A stretch of DNA of 31,554 nucleotides from an uncultured Oscillospiraceae bacterium (GCA_910578575.1 CAJTQP010000024.1:1-31554), one strand, 5' to 3'. Positions 1 through 10,104 are shown, counted from the first letter of the stretch. Notes: a model not told the origin generated them from the sequence alone. Program-made: numbers and translations.

Positions 1-262
1 CGATGCCCGGTATCAGGTAGACATTGGCCGGCGCCTTGCGCCAGCGGGCCATCATCTCCGACCACAGACACACCGTCAGTGCCCCCGCCAATGAGCTGAG
101 GAAGAATCCCCCGCCCATGTGGGTGGTAATCGTATAGGCAATCCAGGAGAACGTCCCCCCCAAGGTCGCCCAAAGCAAGTGCCAGTGGCGCACCCGAAAC
201 ACCAGGGCAAAGCCCAGGGTGCCCAAGCTCGCCGTCAAAATGCGGATCAGTTCTGTTATCAT
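1..262 (-). CDS. Threonine/serine exporter, small C-terminal (ThrE/DUF3815) subunit, partial
   Basis: The reading frame starts at the ATG at 262-260 and runs off the left edge, so about 87 N-terminal residues are visible. They are strongly hydrophobic, with membrane-spanning stretches beginning LIRILTASLGTLGFALVF. The start codon overlaps the stop of the upstream gene as ATGA, so translation is probably coupled. In many Firmicutes the ThrE-type exporter is split into a larger N-terminal DUF1212 protein and this smaller DUF3815 protein, and the two halves together form the inner-membrane exporter of threonine and serine. The family call rests on this pairing and on the hydrophobic pattern. Substrate specificity is inferred from the family only. 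The C-terminus is outside the window. Confidence 0.75.
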   Translation of the reverse strand, partial: MITELIRILTASLGTLGFALVFRVRHWHLLWATLGGTFSWIAYTITTHMGGGFFLSSLAGALTVCLWSEMMARWRKAPANVYLIPGI

Positions 263-1026
263 AGGCCCCCTCCGATCATCAGCGCCACGGCGTAGCCAAT
301 GGCAATGGCCCCCGCTCCCAACACCGCCTCCACCATGCGGTAAATGCCGGTGAGGATATCCGAATAAAATAGCTCCCGCACGCCATTCACTAAGGAGAGG
401 CCGGGAATAAAAATCATAATATCGCCAATGACGATCATGTCCAGGTTACATACGGGGAAAATCCCCGCGCACAACCGCGCCAGGAGCCCGGAGGCAAAGC
501 AGGCGATCATAATATAAATGGTCCGGTTTTGCAGGTTGCGCATCCGCAGATGGTCCAGGCAGTAGATGCCGCAGCCGATGAGGGCGGAGAGGATGCCGTC
601 CAGGAGATTCCCGCCAAAAAACACGGCAAAGGCCCCGATCCCCAGGATATACCCCAGCAGTTCCGACGGGACCCAGTGGGGTGAATTGTCCACAATGGTG
701 GGCAGTTGGTCCACCGGCGGCGGGTCAAAGCAGATCATCCGGGCCGCCGTGTTGATCTGCTCCAGCCGCCGTAGGTTCATCCCCGTTTTTTCCGGGAGGA
801 CCATGCAGGTGCTGGGGTAGTGCGCCCCATCCTTTCCCTTGACCGTCGCCGCCACCTGGGTGGGCATGGCGTGGGCGTCCAACACTTCCATCTCATAGGC
901 CCGGAAAATCCGGGCCATGGTGTTCTCTGCCCGCCAGGCCTCCGCGCCGCACTCCATCATCTGCCGGCCCAGATTCAGGGTATATTCCACCAAAGTCTCA
1001 CTATCTCTTTTGTTCAGGGGCTTCAT
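259..1026 (-). CDS. Threonine/serine exporter, N-terminal (ThrE/DUF1212) subunit
   Basis: A 255-residue integral membrane protein. The soluble N-terminal part carries the typical DUF1212 pattern MECGAEAWRAENTMARI (about residues 24-40), followed by a cytosolic alpha/beta segment. From about residue 115 come five or so hydrophobic helices containing the glycine-rich stretches seen in this family. The start was placed at the ATG at 1026 because GGGGGAG lies 6 nt upstream; an in-frame start further upstream lacks such a site. It overlaps the next gene by 4 nt (ATGA), which matches a two-gene operon encoding both halves of a ThrE-like exporter. A sigma-A-like promoter lies at 1064-1092. Role known from the family: export of threonine/serine or similar small solutes driven by the membrane gradient. 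Confidence 0.85.
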   Translation of the reverse strand: MKPLNKRDSETLVEYTLNLGRQMMECGAEAWRAENTMARIFRAYEMEVLDAHAMPTQVAATVKGKDGAHYPSTCMVLPEKTGMNLRRLEQINTAARMICFDPPPVDQLPTIVDNSPHWVPSELLGYILGIGAFAVFFGGNLLDGILSALIGCGIYCLDHLRMRNLQNRTIYIMIACFASGLLARLCAGIFPVCNLDMIVIGDIMIFIPGLSLVNGVRELFYSDILTGIYRMVEAVLGAGAIAIGYAVALMIGGGL

Positions 1027-1063
1027 AGGCTGCTCCCCCTTTCCCTTGTCTTTGAGACTCCCC

Positions 1064-1092
1064 ATGATAGACCATCTTCGTGGAAAAAACAA
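1064..1092 (-). promoter_or_regulatory. Sigma-A-like promoter of the ThrE operon
   Basis: Read on the minus strand: -35 TTGTTT at 1092-1087, 17-bp spacer, -10 TATCAT at 1069-1064. The -10 matches the consensus at 5 of 6 bases and the -35 at only 3. It lies 38 nt upstream of the ATG at 1026. Confidence 0.5.
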
Positions 1093-1112
1093 GGGGGAAA
1101 GACAACAGAAGC

Positions 1113-1135
1113 CGCCCTAGTGCAGGGCGTTTTTT
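1113..1135 (+). terminator. Intrinsic terminator in a divergent intergenic region
   Basis: CGCCCT (1113-1118), a 5-nt loop, AGGGCG (1124-1129), then six T residues (1130-1135). It is a short but GC-rich stem with a clean T-tract on the plus strand. No plus-strand gene lies upstream, so it may block transcripts that run antisense through the ThrE genes towards the DUF975 promoter. Confidence 0.5.
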
Positions 1136-1159
1136 CATATAAAATCGCAGGCACCAAGG

Positions 1160-1188
1160 TTGACTTTCCCCTGCGTATCCCGTAGAAT
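1160..1188 (+). promoter_or_regulatory. Sigma-A promoter for the DUF975/lipoprotein operon
   Basis: -35 TTGACT (1160-1165), 17-bp spacer, -10 TAGAAT (1183-1188). Both boxes match the consensus at 5 of 6 bases. The ribosome binding site and ATG of the DUF975 gene follow at 1221 and 1236. Confidence 0.75.
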
Positions 1189-1235
1189 GGAAGAAATACA
1201 CCATAGTATTGAATTGCATCAAAGGAGGTTCCTCT

Positions 1236-2018
1236 ATGGGAAACATGTGGAACAGTGCCCTGTTCAAAGAAAACGCAAAGGTCAACTTCCGCCAGAACTA
1301 CTGGACTTTCGTGGCCGTCAGCGTATTGCTGACCCTGGTAGGGGGCGGGTTTATGGCCCTTCAAATCAACTACGCCCCGGATTATATCCCCTGGCTCTCT
1401 CAGTACGCCGCCTACACCCGCGAACTCCCCTGGGATGAAGTCGTGGCGCGGATGACCTTCACCATCCAAGTCCCCTTCGTCATGGTGCTGGCCTTCCGCC
1501 TGCTGGTGGCCAATCCTTATGAGGTGGGGGCCTGCCGCTTCTTCCTGGACAACAACGGCACCCAACAGGCCCCCTTCTCCCAGGTGTCCATGGGCTTCAC
1601 CCGGAACTTCGGCAACGTGGTCCTTACCCAGTTTTTGCGCAACCTCTTCATCTTCCTCTGGTCCCTACTCTTCCTCATCCCCGGCATTGTCCGCTCCTAT
1701 GCCTACTTCGCCGTGCCCTATATCCTGGCGGAGAACCCCGACCTGGACCATAACCGGGTTTTGCAGCTGAGCATGGATATCACCCGCGGGCACAAGATGG
1801 ACATTTTCATCACCCAGCTCTCCTTCATCCTCTGGTTCTTCCTGGACGCCATCACCTGGAATATCGTGGGTGTTTTCTATGTCCATCCCTACTACAACGC
1901 CACCATGGCGGAGGTATACCGCTTCCTGCGCTTCGAGGCCTTACAGCGTGGGCTGGCCGCGCCCGGTGAACTGCCTGGTGCCAGCGCCGGTTCCGCCAAG
2001 CAGGACCCGTTCCTTTGA
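1236..2018 (+). CDS. DUF975 family integral membrane protein
   Basis: A 260-residue membrane protein. The start is the ATG at 1236, preceded by AAAGGAGG (1221-1228). The start region AKVNFRQNYW, the motif NPYEVGACRFFLDN (about residues 90-103) and the segment RSYAYFAVPYILAENPD with following SMDITRGHKMDIF are characteristic of DUF975 proteins. Five or six hydrophobic helices are visible. The family is common in gut Clostridia and has no established biochemical function. It is transcribed from a good sigma-A promoter at 1160-1188 and is followed 18 nt later by a lipoprotein gene, so the two probably form an operon. Family assignment is secure; function is unknown. Confidence 0.85.
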   Translation: MGNMWNSALFKENAKVNFRQNYWTFVAVSVLLTLVGGGFMALQINYAPDYIPWLSQYAAYTRELPWDEVVARMTFTIQVPFVMVLAFRLLVANPYEVGACRFFLDNNGTQQAPFSQVSMGFTRNFGNVVLTQFLRNLFIFLWSLLFLIPGIVRSYAYFAVPYILAENPDLDHNRVLQLSMDITRGHKMDIFITQLSFILWFFLDAITWNIVGVFYVHPYYNATMAEVYRFLRFEALQRGLAAPGELPGASAGSAKQDPFL

Positions 2019-2036
2019 GCTATGAGGGAATCCATT

Positions 2037-2909
2037 ATGTTCAAAAAACGCTTTGCCCTGCTGCTCGCCCTCTGCCTGGCTGCCACGCTTTTGGCCGGCT
2101 GCGGCAGGGAACCTACCCAAGAGGAACCCCCTGCCAAAGAAGGCGACCCGGATGTTTTGCAGATCAAAACCGGCCTGGGCCCCATGGCCACCTATCTGGA
2201 CCTGGACGGCCTGTCTCAGGAGACGCTAGACAGCTGCTATGAAACCCTTGACCTGACCCAGGAATCCCCGGAGACCGGGGCTTCCCTTCACATCACTGAA
2301 ACCATGGGGGACAGTACCCTGCTCTACGTGGCCTTCACCCTCACCTGTCCCCAAACGGAGGACAGCCTGCCAAACTTCCAGGCCGCGCTCCTGGACGGCA
2401 CTGGCTTGGCCAGCAGCAAGCTGCCCACGCCCGCCACGGAGCTTCGGGTGGCGGAAGCCGGGGACGGCAGTTTCAACTGCCTGGCCATCTTTGATTGGGA
2501 CACAGAATTCCTATCTGCGGGAGAAGCCATTTCCTTGATGGTGGAGCGCGGAGAGGAGGACCCTTCCGGCTCTCCTTTCGTCCTCGCTATCACCTGGACC
2601 CCCCAAAAACTGGCCCCGGTCCAGTCCGCAACGCTGAAAAACGAGGGAGGCGACACGGTGGGAAACGCCCTTCTCTCCCCCCTCTCCCTGAAACTCAGCT
2701 TAAAGGAAACTGGCGGCCAGAGCGCCGAGGCGCTGAGCAACTCCATCACCCTGTTGGATGGCAAGGGGGACAGCTTAGTGGTAAACGGGGCGTTCACCCT
2801 CAGCGGTTCCTCCGCAGTGGTTGGCGGCGGGGCCTTCTTCGCTCCGGTGGAACCCTCCGCCGTCCGTACCATCCAGGTGGGGAACTATACCGCAGAATTT
2901 TCCCAATAA
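2037..2909 (+). CDS. Putative lipoprotein of unknown function
   Basis: A 290-residue protein beginning MFKKRFALLLALCLAATLLA, a typical signal peptide, followed by the lipobox LAGC with the acylated cysteine at residue 22. It should therefore be anchored on the outer face of the membrane. The ATG at 2037 is preferred over the in-frame ATG at 2022 because GAGGGA lies about 7 nt upstream of it. The mature part is rich in acidic residues, Ser, Thr and Gly with alternating hydrophobic patterns, suggesting a beta-rich domain. I do not recognise a named family. It follows the DUF975 gene by 18 nt and is closed by a strong terminator at 2922-2965. Confidence 0.8.
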   Translation: MFKKRFALLLALCLAATLLAGCGREPTQEEPPAKEGDPDVLQIKTGLGPMATYLDLDGLSQETLDSCYETLDLTQESPETGASLHITETMGDSTLLYVAFTLTCPQTEDSLPNFQAALLDGTGLASSKLPTPATELRVAEAGDGSFNCLAIFDWDTEFLSAGEAISLMVERGEEDPSGSPFVLAITWTPQKLAPVQSATLKNEGGDTVGNALLSPLSLKLSLKETGGQSAEALSNSITLLDGKGDSLVVNGAFTLSGSSAVVGGGAFFAPVEPSAVRTIQVGNYTAEFSQ

Positions 2910-2921
2910 TGACAGAATGAT

Positions 2922-2985
2922 AACACTGAGGTCCAGCGCTGAATAGGCGTCTGGACCTCCGTGTTATTTTATAAAACTTTTTCCC
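2922..2985 (+). terminator. Strong intrinsic terminator between convergent genes
   Basis: The arms AACACTGAGGTCCAG (2922-2936) and CTGGACCTCCGTGTT (2951-2965) pair nearly perfectly. They are followed on the plus strand by an AT-rich, T-containing tail. It ends the DUF975/lipoprotein operon. On the minus strand the hairpin follows the dehydrogenase stop at 2986, but the tail there is less T-rich, so bidirectional use is possible but uncertain. Confidence 0.8.
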
Positions 2986-3921
2986 TTAGTTCTCCTTGAG
3001 GATCTCCCAAAGCTTTTGGAACATCTCATCTCTCCGGCGTCGCTTCTCCTCCCCCTCACCGGGGGCGTAGTCATAAAAGCCCGCGCCACTCTTGACCCCC
3101 AGGCGCCCCTGGGCCACCAGATCGTTGAGCACCTCACTTCTCTGGTCCGTGTTCAGGTCCGGATACAGGTAGTTGCTCACTGCGCAGAAGATATCCAGCC
3201 CGCCCAAGTCTGCCGCCTCCAGGGGACCCTGGACAGCATAGCGGAAGCCCAGGCTGTACTTCATGGCGGCGTCCACCTCCTCCGGCCCCGCCGCCCCTAG
3301 GGCGATGATGTGCAGGGCTTCCCGGAGGATGGCATATTGCAGGCGGTTGCCGATGATGCCCAGGATATCCTTCTTCACAATCACCGGCTTCTTCCCCAGG
3401 GAGAGTGCCAGGGCGTGGACCGTTTGGGCGGCGGCATCCCCCGTCTGCGCCCCCTTGGTGATCTCCACCAGGGGCATCAGGTCCGGCGGGTTCCACCAGT
3501 GCATGCCACAAAACCGCTCCGGATGGGTCACCGCCTGGGCGATTTCCGTCACCCGCAGGCCGGAGGTGTTGGTGGTGAGCAGGGTTTCCGGGGAGACGTA
3601 CTGACAGATCTGGCGGTAAAAGTCGTGCTTCACCGTCAAATCCTCCGCGATATTCTCAATAACAAAGTCGGCACTCTCATATACGGAAAACTCCGTGGTA
3701 TAGTGGATCCTTCCGGCGATGGCCTCCGGGGCCTCCTGCAACAGCCCCTTGCCCTCCAATGCCGCCAGGTCCTGGGCGATACGCTCCCTGGCCTTGGTCA
3801 GGGAGACCTCCCGCCGGTTCCACAAGGTCACAGGATAGCCATTCTGGGCAAACACACGGGCCAGGGTCACCCCCATGGTGCCGGCCCCGGCCACCACAAA
3901 GCGTTGGATGCTTTGGCGCAT
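2986..3921 (-). CDS. 3-hydroxyacyl-CoA dehydrogenase (HBD/HAD family)
   Basis: A 311-residue NAD(P)-dependent dehydrogenase. The N-terminal Rossmann fold shows GAGTMG (about residues 12-17). The central part has TNTSGLRVTEIA and the catalytic-His region GMHWWNPPDLMPLVEI; family members more often read HFFNP. The C-terminal helical domain ends with a GRLGVKSGAGFYDY motif typical of 3-hydroxybutyryl-CoA dehydrogenases. The expected reaction is interconversion of a 3-hydroxyacyl-CoA and the 3-oxoacyl-CoA in the cytosol. The HWWNP variant and the lack of neighbouring crotonase, thiolase or acyl-CoA dehydrogenase genes leave the substrate open. The ATG at 3921 is preceded by AAGGAGGGG. The gene starts 19 nt after rpoD, so it is probably co-transcribed with it. 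Confidence 0.85.
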   Translation of the reverse strand: MRQSIQRFVVAGAGTMGVTLARVFAQNGYPVTLWNRREVSLTKARERIAQDLAALEGKGLLQEAPEAIAGRIHYTTEFSVYESADFVIENIAEDLTVKHDFYRQICQYVSPETLLTTNTSGLRVTEIAQAVTHPERFCGMHWWNPPDLMPLVEITKGAQTGDAAAQTVHALALSLGKKPVIVKKDILGIIGNRLQYAILREALHIIALGAAGPEEVDAAMKYSLGFRYAVQGPLEAADLGGLDIFCAVSNYLYPDLNTDQRSEVLNDLVAQGRLGVKSGAGFYDYAPGEGEEKRRRRDEMFQKLWEILKEN

Positions 3922-3940
3922 GAAATCCCCTCCTTGTTTC

Positions 3941-5241
<1,301 letters not shown>

Positions 5242-5245
<4 letters not shown>

Positions 5246-6999
5246 GGCGTTCCATCTCCTATACTTTTCTTTTTTTGAAAGCGGTCCCGTGCAGCCAAGA
5301 GGGCCGCTTCGTCCGTCTCATTTCGTTTGGTATACTCAGCGGTGATCACCGCACAGTAATCGTTCATGGCCTGCCTTCCCTTTTCCAGGGCCTCCGGCTG
5401 ACGCAGGATTTCCGCCAGCAGGCGGACCTCCTCCCCTTCCAGCTCCCCCTCCAGCATTCCCAGTTGTAGGGGGCGGCCTTGGCGCAGCCGCTCCCGCAGG
5501 ACCCGGAATATTTTTCCCAGGTGCTGAGAGGAAAACTGTTCCGGCTCCAGCCCGCCACTCTCCGCCTCCAGGGACGGGTCCAGCATCAGCAGCCGGAGGA
5601 CCCCCTCCTCTGCGCGGGCGGAGCGGAGGTTTTCATAGCGCAGCTGCCGCTCCCTGGGTTGCGCCTGGGCCATGGGGGTCATGTCCCGGCGCAGCTGCTT
5701 CTTCTTGGCCTGGCGCAGGTGCAGCTCCCTGGCCTGTTTGATCTCTTGGAGCAGGGCGTCCTTCCCCACGCCGGTGGTCTCCGCCACCTGGCCGGCATAG
5801 ACCTCCCGCTCCACGGGACTGTCCAGGGTAGAGAGCATCTCTGCCGCGGCACGGGCAAACTCCGTCTTTTTCACCGGGTCCCCCAGGTCATACTTGCTTT
5901 GCAACTGCCCCAAGCGGTACTCCACAAAATTCTCCGACTGCTCCAACAGCCGGGCAAAGGCTTCCCGCCCATAGGTGCGGATGAACTCGTCCGGGTCCTT
6001 GGCCCCCCTCACCTCCAGCACCCGGACCTTCATCCCCGTCTTTTCCAACAGGGGGATGGCCCGGTTGGCCGCTTGGATGCCCGCCTCGTCGGCGTCGTAA
6101 CAGATCACCACCTCTTTGGTGAAGCGTGAGAGGAGCTTGGCATGGTCGGCGGTGAGGGCGGTGCCCAAACTGGCCACCGCGCAATCAAAGCCCGCCTGGT
6201 GGAGGGCGATGGTGTCCATATACCCCTCCGTCAAGACGATGCGTCCCAGCTTGGTGGTCTTTGCCAGGTTCAGGGCAAAGAGGTTGCGGCTCTTGTTGAA
6301 CACCGAGGTGTCCGGGGAGTTCAAATACTTGGGGGTCCCCTCCCCCATCACCCGGCCGCCGAAGCCGATCACGTCTCCCCGCAGGTCGATGATGGGGAAC
6401 ATCACCCGGCCCCGGAAGCGGTCGTAAATGCCGCCCTTTTTGTTGCTTACCACCAAGCCCGTATCCAGCAGGACCCCCTTGTCAAAGCCCTGTTCCCCCA
6501 GGGCGTGGATGAGCCCGTCCCAGCTGTCCGGGGCAAAGCCCAGGCCGAAGCGGGTGAGGGTCCCCTTGGAGAGGCCCCGGCGGCGAAGGTATTCTAACCC
6601 CTCCTGCCCTGCCGGGCTGTGGAGCTGGGCATGGAAGTAGCGGGCCGCCGCCTTGTTGGCCGCCAGGAGCCGTTCCCGCTTCCGGCGGTCCGCCTGGTTG
6701 CTGTCCTGTTCGGGGAACTCCATCCCTGCCCGTTTGGCCAACAGCCGCGCCGCGTCCAAAAAGGGCAGGTTCTCCACCTCCATCACGAAGGAGAGCACCC
6801 CGCCGCCCTTGCCGCAGCCGAAGCAGTGGTAGAGCTGCCGGTCCTGGAGGACGTGGAAGGAGGCGGTCTTTTCCCCGTGGAAGGGGCACAGCCCCCAAAA
6901 ACTCCCCCCCTTGGGGGTGAGGCTCACATAGTCGGAGACCACGTCCACAATATCGCTCCGGGCCACCAGCTCGTCTATGAACGCGGAGGGAACCGCCAC
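5242..6999 (-). CDS. dnaG: DNA primase DnaG
   Basis: A 585-residue primase of normal length. The N-terminal CHC2 zinc-binding domain has Cys38, His41, Cys59 and Cys62. The catalytic core includes the TOPRIM motifs with Glu258 in TEGYMD and Asp302/Asp304 in DADEAG. The C-terminal 150 residues would be the helicase-binding domain. The enzyme makes RNA primers at the replication fork together with DnaB/DnaC helicase. The start codon is GTG at 6999, chosen because GGGGGAAAGGAG (7009-7020) lies at good distance and the protein begins as in other primases. The stop overlaps the rpoD start (ATGA). The order dgt-dnaG-rpoD is the usual Clostridia macromolecular-synthesis arrangement. Confidence 0.97.
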
Positions 7000-7050
7000 G
7001 TCACTTCACTCCTTTCCCCCAATGATGGGGCACGTCCCCCGGCGCAGCCA

Positions 7051-8061
7051 TCACTTCACCGTCCAGGCGAAGGGGACGAATGCCTCTCTGAATTTCTCCA
7101 CCGCGTAGTGGTCCGTCATCCCGGCGATGTAGTCGCACACCGCCCGGTCCACCCCCTCACGGGCGCGGATATCCTGAAAGTCGTCGGGGAGCTTATCCGG
7201 CTCCTTTTGATAATAGGCAAACAAGCGGGCGATCATATCCTGGGCCTTGACCTCCTCGCCCTTGGCCACGGGGTTGTAATACACCGCCTCGAACATAAAC
7301 TCCCGCAGCTGGTGCATGGCCTCCTGGCAGGCCGGGGACTGCAAAATGGCGTTCTTCCCCCGGCTGGCCCGGATCACATCCTCGGTGAGGGTGTTGATGC
7401 GCCCGCTGTGGTCAAAGCCCAGGACCTGGGAGACCGCCAGGGGGATGTCCAGGGGATAGATGATGCCCCCCCGCATGGCATCGTCGATGTCGTGGTTGAT
7501 GTAGGCGATCTTGTCCGCAATGCGGATGATCTGCCCCTCTAAGGTCTCGGCGGTGTCCTCCCCGGTATGGCAGAGGATACCCCGGCGGACTTCATAGCAC
7601 AGGTTCAGCCCGTCGCCTCCGTTCTCCAAGCGGTCCACCACCCGCAGGGACTGCTCGTTGTGGCGAAAGCCCCCCTCCATCAGGTCATTGAGCACCCGCT
7701 CCCCGGCGTGGCCAAAGGGGGTGTGGCCCAGGTCGTGGCCCAGGGCGGCGGCCTCTGTCAGGTCCTCGTTAAGTCCCAAGCCCCGCGCAATGGTCCGAGC
7801 GATCCGGGCCACCTCCAAGGTGTGGGTCATCCGGGTGCGATAGTGGTCCCCCTCTGGTTGGAGGAACACCTGGGTCTTGTGCATGAGCCGGCGGAAGGCC
7901 TTGGAGTGGATGATGCGGTCCCCGTCCCGCTGGTAGCAGGTGCGGATGGCGCAGGGCTCCACCGGGCGCCGCCGCCCCTTGGACTGCGCCGCCAGGGATG
8001 CGTAGGGGGAAAGTCTCTCCGCCTCCAAGCGTTCCCGTTCTTCCCGCAACGTCATGGTCAT
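7051..8061 (-). CDS. dgt: dGTP triphosphohydrolase-like HD protein
   Basis: A 336-residue HD-domain hydrolase. The metal-binding signature is visible as RMTHTLEVA (first His), then GHDLGHTPFGHAGE (HD and following His), and further on KIAYINHDIDDA with the last Asp. The N-terminus has the RDGDRIIHSKAFRRLMHKTQVF block characteristic of deoxyguanosinetriphosphate triphosphohydrolase-like proteins, which cleave dNTPs to deoxynucleosides and triphosphate. Two in-frame ATGs (8061 and 8055) are possible; the AGGCAGGGG upstream fits the second slightly better. The gene is 51 nt upstream of dnaG and is probably co-transcribed with it. The true substrate range cannot be judged from sequence. Confidence 0.92.
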   Translation of the reverse strand: MTMTLREERERLEAERLSPYASLAAQSKGRRRPVEPCAIRTCYQRDGDRIIHSKAFRRLMHKTQVFLQPEGDHYRTRMTHTLEVARIARTIARGLGLNEDLTEAAALGHDLGHTPFGHAGERVLNDLMEGGFRHNEQSLRVVDRLENGGDGLNLCYEVRRGILCHTGEDTAETLEGQIIRIADKIAYINHDIDDAMRGGIIYPLDIPLAVSQVLGFDHSGRINTLTEDVIRASRGKNAILQSPACQEAMHQLREFMFEAVYYNPVAKGEEVKAQDMIARLFAYYQKEPDKLPDDFQDIRAREGVDRAVCDYIAGMTDHYAVEKFREAFVPFAWTVK

Positions 8062-8089
8062 CCCCTGCCTTTTTCTCTATTGATTTGGT

Positions 8090-8107
8090 ATGATACGTAT
8101 ATATACG
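8090..8107 (-). promoter_or_regulatory. Possible promoter/operator upstream of dgt
   Basis: A -10-like TATCAT (8095-8090 on the minus strand) lies directly next to a perfect 12-bp palindrome CGTATATATACG (8096-8107). No convincing -35 hexamer is seen 16-18 bp upstream, so a promoter here would need an activator or another sigma factor. The palindrome may be an operator or simply AT-rich promoter DNA. Confidence 0.3.
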
Positions 8108-8161
8108 CAGCACAGCTGCCGTTCCCTGCCTGAATTTTGTTTTTTTATCCCGTTTCTCCCT

Positions 8162-8794
8162 CTATTTTTCCACAGGACGAGCTTCCAGCCGGTCTTCTAG
8201 CTTTTTCGGGGCCAACTGACCCGCTGTGAGCTCCGTGATCCGGGCAGCAAAGTCCTCGAACTTCTCCGCCGGGAGCATAGCACGCAGGCACACCTGCTCC
8301 CCGTATGCTATCTCCCCCAACTGCCCCTGGGCCCGTTCCACCTCCTGCTTCATCCGTTCCAAGAAGTTGTAGGGGCAATCCAGGGAAAGCTCTGTCCACA
8401 GCCGCACCGGGGCCACCCCGGCTTCGGTGAGGGCATCCTTGGCGGAACGGGTATAGGCCCGCAGCAGCCCACCGGTGCCCAGGAGGACCCCGCCAAAGTA
8501 GCGGGTGACCACGCAGCAGACATTCTCCACCCCTTCTCGCTGGAAGACCTCCAGCATGGGTTGTCCGGCGGTGCCCTGGGGCTCCCCGTCGTCGGAATAG
8601 CGGGTGATGTTCCCCTCGTGGAGGACATAGCACCAGCAGTTGTGCCGGGCGTCGTGGTATTTGGCCTTCATTTCCGCGATGCGCCCACGGGCCTCCTCCT
8701 CGTTCTCCACCCGCCAGACGTGGCCGATGAAGCGGGAGCGCTTTTCTGTAAACTCCGTCTCGCTGTTTCGGGCCGGGACATAATACTCTGCCAT
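8162..8794 (-). CDS. YigZ/IMPACT family protein
   Basis: A 210-residue protein of the YigZ (UPF0029/IMPACT) family. The N-terminal domain has KRSRFIGHVWRV, the block HNCWCYVLHE and SDDGEPQGTAGQPML, followed by VVTRYFGGVLLGTGGLLRAY, all classic for the family. The C-terminal ferredoxin-like domain spans about residues 140-205. The eukaryotic relative IMPACT acts on translational stress signalling, while the bacterial role is not settled. The ATG at 8794 was chosen because GGAGG lies 10 nt upstream and residues from MAEYYVP match the usual start; an in-frame TTG upstream would leave no ribosome binding site. It begins 5 nt after the hflX stop, so the two are co-transcribed. Confidence 0.9.
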   Translation of the reverse strand: MAEYYVPARNSETEFTEKRSRFIGHVWRVENEEEARGRIAEMKAKYHDARHNCWCYVLHEGNITRYSDDGEPQGTAGQPMLEVFQREGVENVCCVVTRYFGGVLLGTGGLLRAYTRSAKDALTEAGVAPVRLWTELSLDCPYNFLERMKQEVERAQGQLGEIAYGEQVCLRAMLPAEKFEDFAARITELTAGQLAPKKLEDRLEARPVEK

Positions 8795-8799
8795 GGCCG

Positions 8800-10104
8800 T
8801 CAATCCTCCCAAAACTCCTTGGGCCGCTGCCAGCCGCCCACGATATAGTCCTTGATCTGCCCGGCGGTCTTTTCCGAACAGACCACCGTCACGTCGATGG
8901 TCTCCCCGTACTCCACCGTCTCCACCTTGGCCTCCTGGTAGAGCATGTCCAACACCCCGCCCTTGTCATAGGGCAGGGCCAGTTGGACCCGGTGCTGTCC
9001 CCCGTCCAGGCGTTTGCCGATCATGTCCAGCAACTCCGGCAAGCCCTCCCCGGTGCGGGCGGAGACAGAGACGATATCCTCCCCGTGGGGGCGGATATCC
9101 CCCACGTAGATGTCCGACTTGTTGAACACGTCCATCCTGGGGGTGGTCTCCGCCCCCAACTGGGCGATGAGCCGCTCCACCACCTGGGCCTGCTCCCGCC
9201 ACTCCGGGTTGGAGGCGTCAATGACGTGGAGGATCAGGTCCGCGAAGGTCAGCTCCTCCAGGGTGGCCTTGAAGGCCTCCACCAGGTGGTGGGGGAGCTT
9301 GCGGATGAAGCCCACGGTGTCGGAGATGAGCACGGTGCAAGTGTCGGAAATCTCCAGCATCCGGGTGGTGGTGTCCAGGGTGTCAAAGAGGCGGTTTCGG
9401 GCGGGGATCTCCGCCCCAGTGAGGGCGTTGAGGAGGGTGGATTTCCCCGCGTTGGTGTAACCCACGATGGCCACCACCGGCACCTCGTTTTTCTCCCGCC
9501 GGTCCCGCTGGACCGCCCGGACCCGGCGCACCTCCTCCAGCTCCTCGGTGAGCTTGGCGATTTTCCGGCGGATGTGCCGCCGGTCCGTCTCCAGCTGGGT
9601 CTCACCGGGGCCGCGGGTGCCGATGGGGGACTTGCCTCCGGAGGCCGTCTGGCGGACCAGATGGCCCCACATCCCCGTGAGCCGGGGCAGAAGATACTTA
9701 TACTGGGCCAGCTCCACTTGCAGGCGGCCCTCACGGGTCCGGGCCCGCTGGGCGAAGATATCCAAAATCAGCCCCGCCCGGTCGATAACCTGGACGCCGA
9801 TGTCCTCGGTGAGCACCCGCTGCTGGGAGGGGGAGAGCTCGTTGTCAAAGACCACCAGATCCGCCTCCTGGGCGGCCACCAGGTCACGGGTCTCCTCCAC
9901 TTTGCCCTCCCCGATGAAGGTCCGGGCCTCCGGGGCGTCCCGCTGCTGGAGGATCATCCCCACGCATTCGCCCCCCGCCGTCTCCACCAGGTCCGCCAGC
10001 TCCTCCAGGGTGGTGTCACTGGCGTTGTCCTCCCTGGGCAGGCTATAGGCACTCAGGCCCACCAACACGGCCCGGTTTCGTTTTTCTTCCTGTCGTTCGG
10101 TCAT
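8800..10104 (-). CDS. hflX: Ribosome-associated GTPase HflX
   Basis: A 434-residue HflX GTPase. The N-terminal HflX domain (about 1-175) ends in the glycine-rich linker SPIGTRGPGETQLETDRR. A coiled-coil helix (about 176-205) follows, then the G domain with G1 GYTNAGKS (215-222), G3 DTVG (262-265) and G4 NKSD. A C-terminal domain closes the protein. HflX binds 50S and 70S ribosomes and splits stalled or hibernating ribosomes, as known from Escherichia coli and other bacteria. AAAGGAGG sits 6 nt before the ATG. It follows the flavin reductase gene by 28 nt and precedes yigZ by 5 nt. Confidence 0.96.
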   Translation of the reverse strand: MTERQEEKRNRAVLVGLSAYSLPREDNASDTTLEELADLVETAGGECVGMILQQRDAPEARTFIGEGKVEETRDLVAAQEADLVVFDNELSPSQQRVLTEDIGVQVIDRAGLILDIFAQRARTREGRLQVELAQYKYLLPRLTGMWGHLVRQTASGGKSPIGTRGPGETQLETDRRHIRRKIAKLTEELEEVRRVRAVQRDRREKNEVPVVAIVGYTNAGKSTLLNALTGAEIPARNRLFDTLDTTTRMLEISDTCTVLISDTVGFIRKLPHHLVEAFKATLEELTFADLILHVIDASNPEWREQAQVVERLIAQLGAETTPRMDVFNKSDIYVGDIRPHGEDIVSVSARTGEGLPELLDMIGKRLDGGQHRVQLALPYDKGGVLDMLYQEAKVETVEYGETIDVTVVCSEKTAGQIKDYIVGGWQRPKEFWED

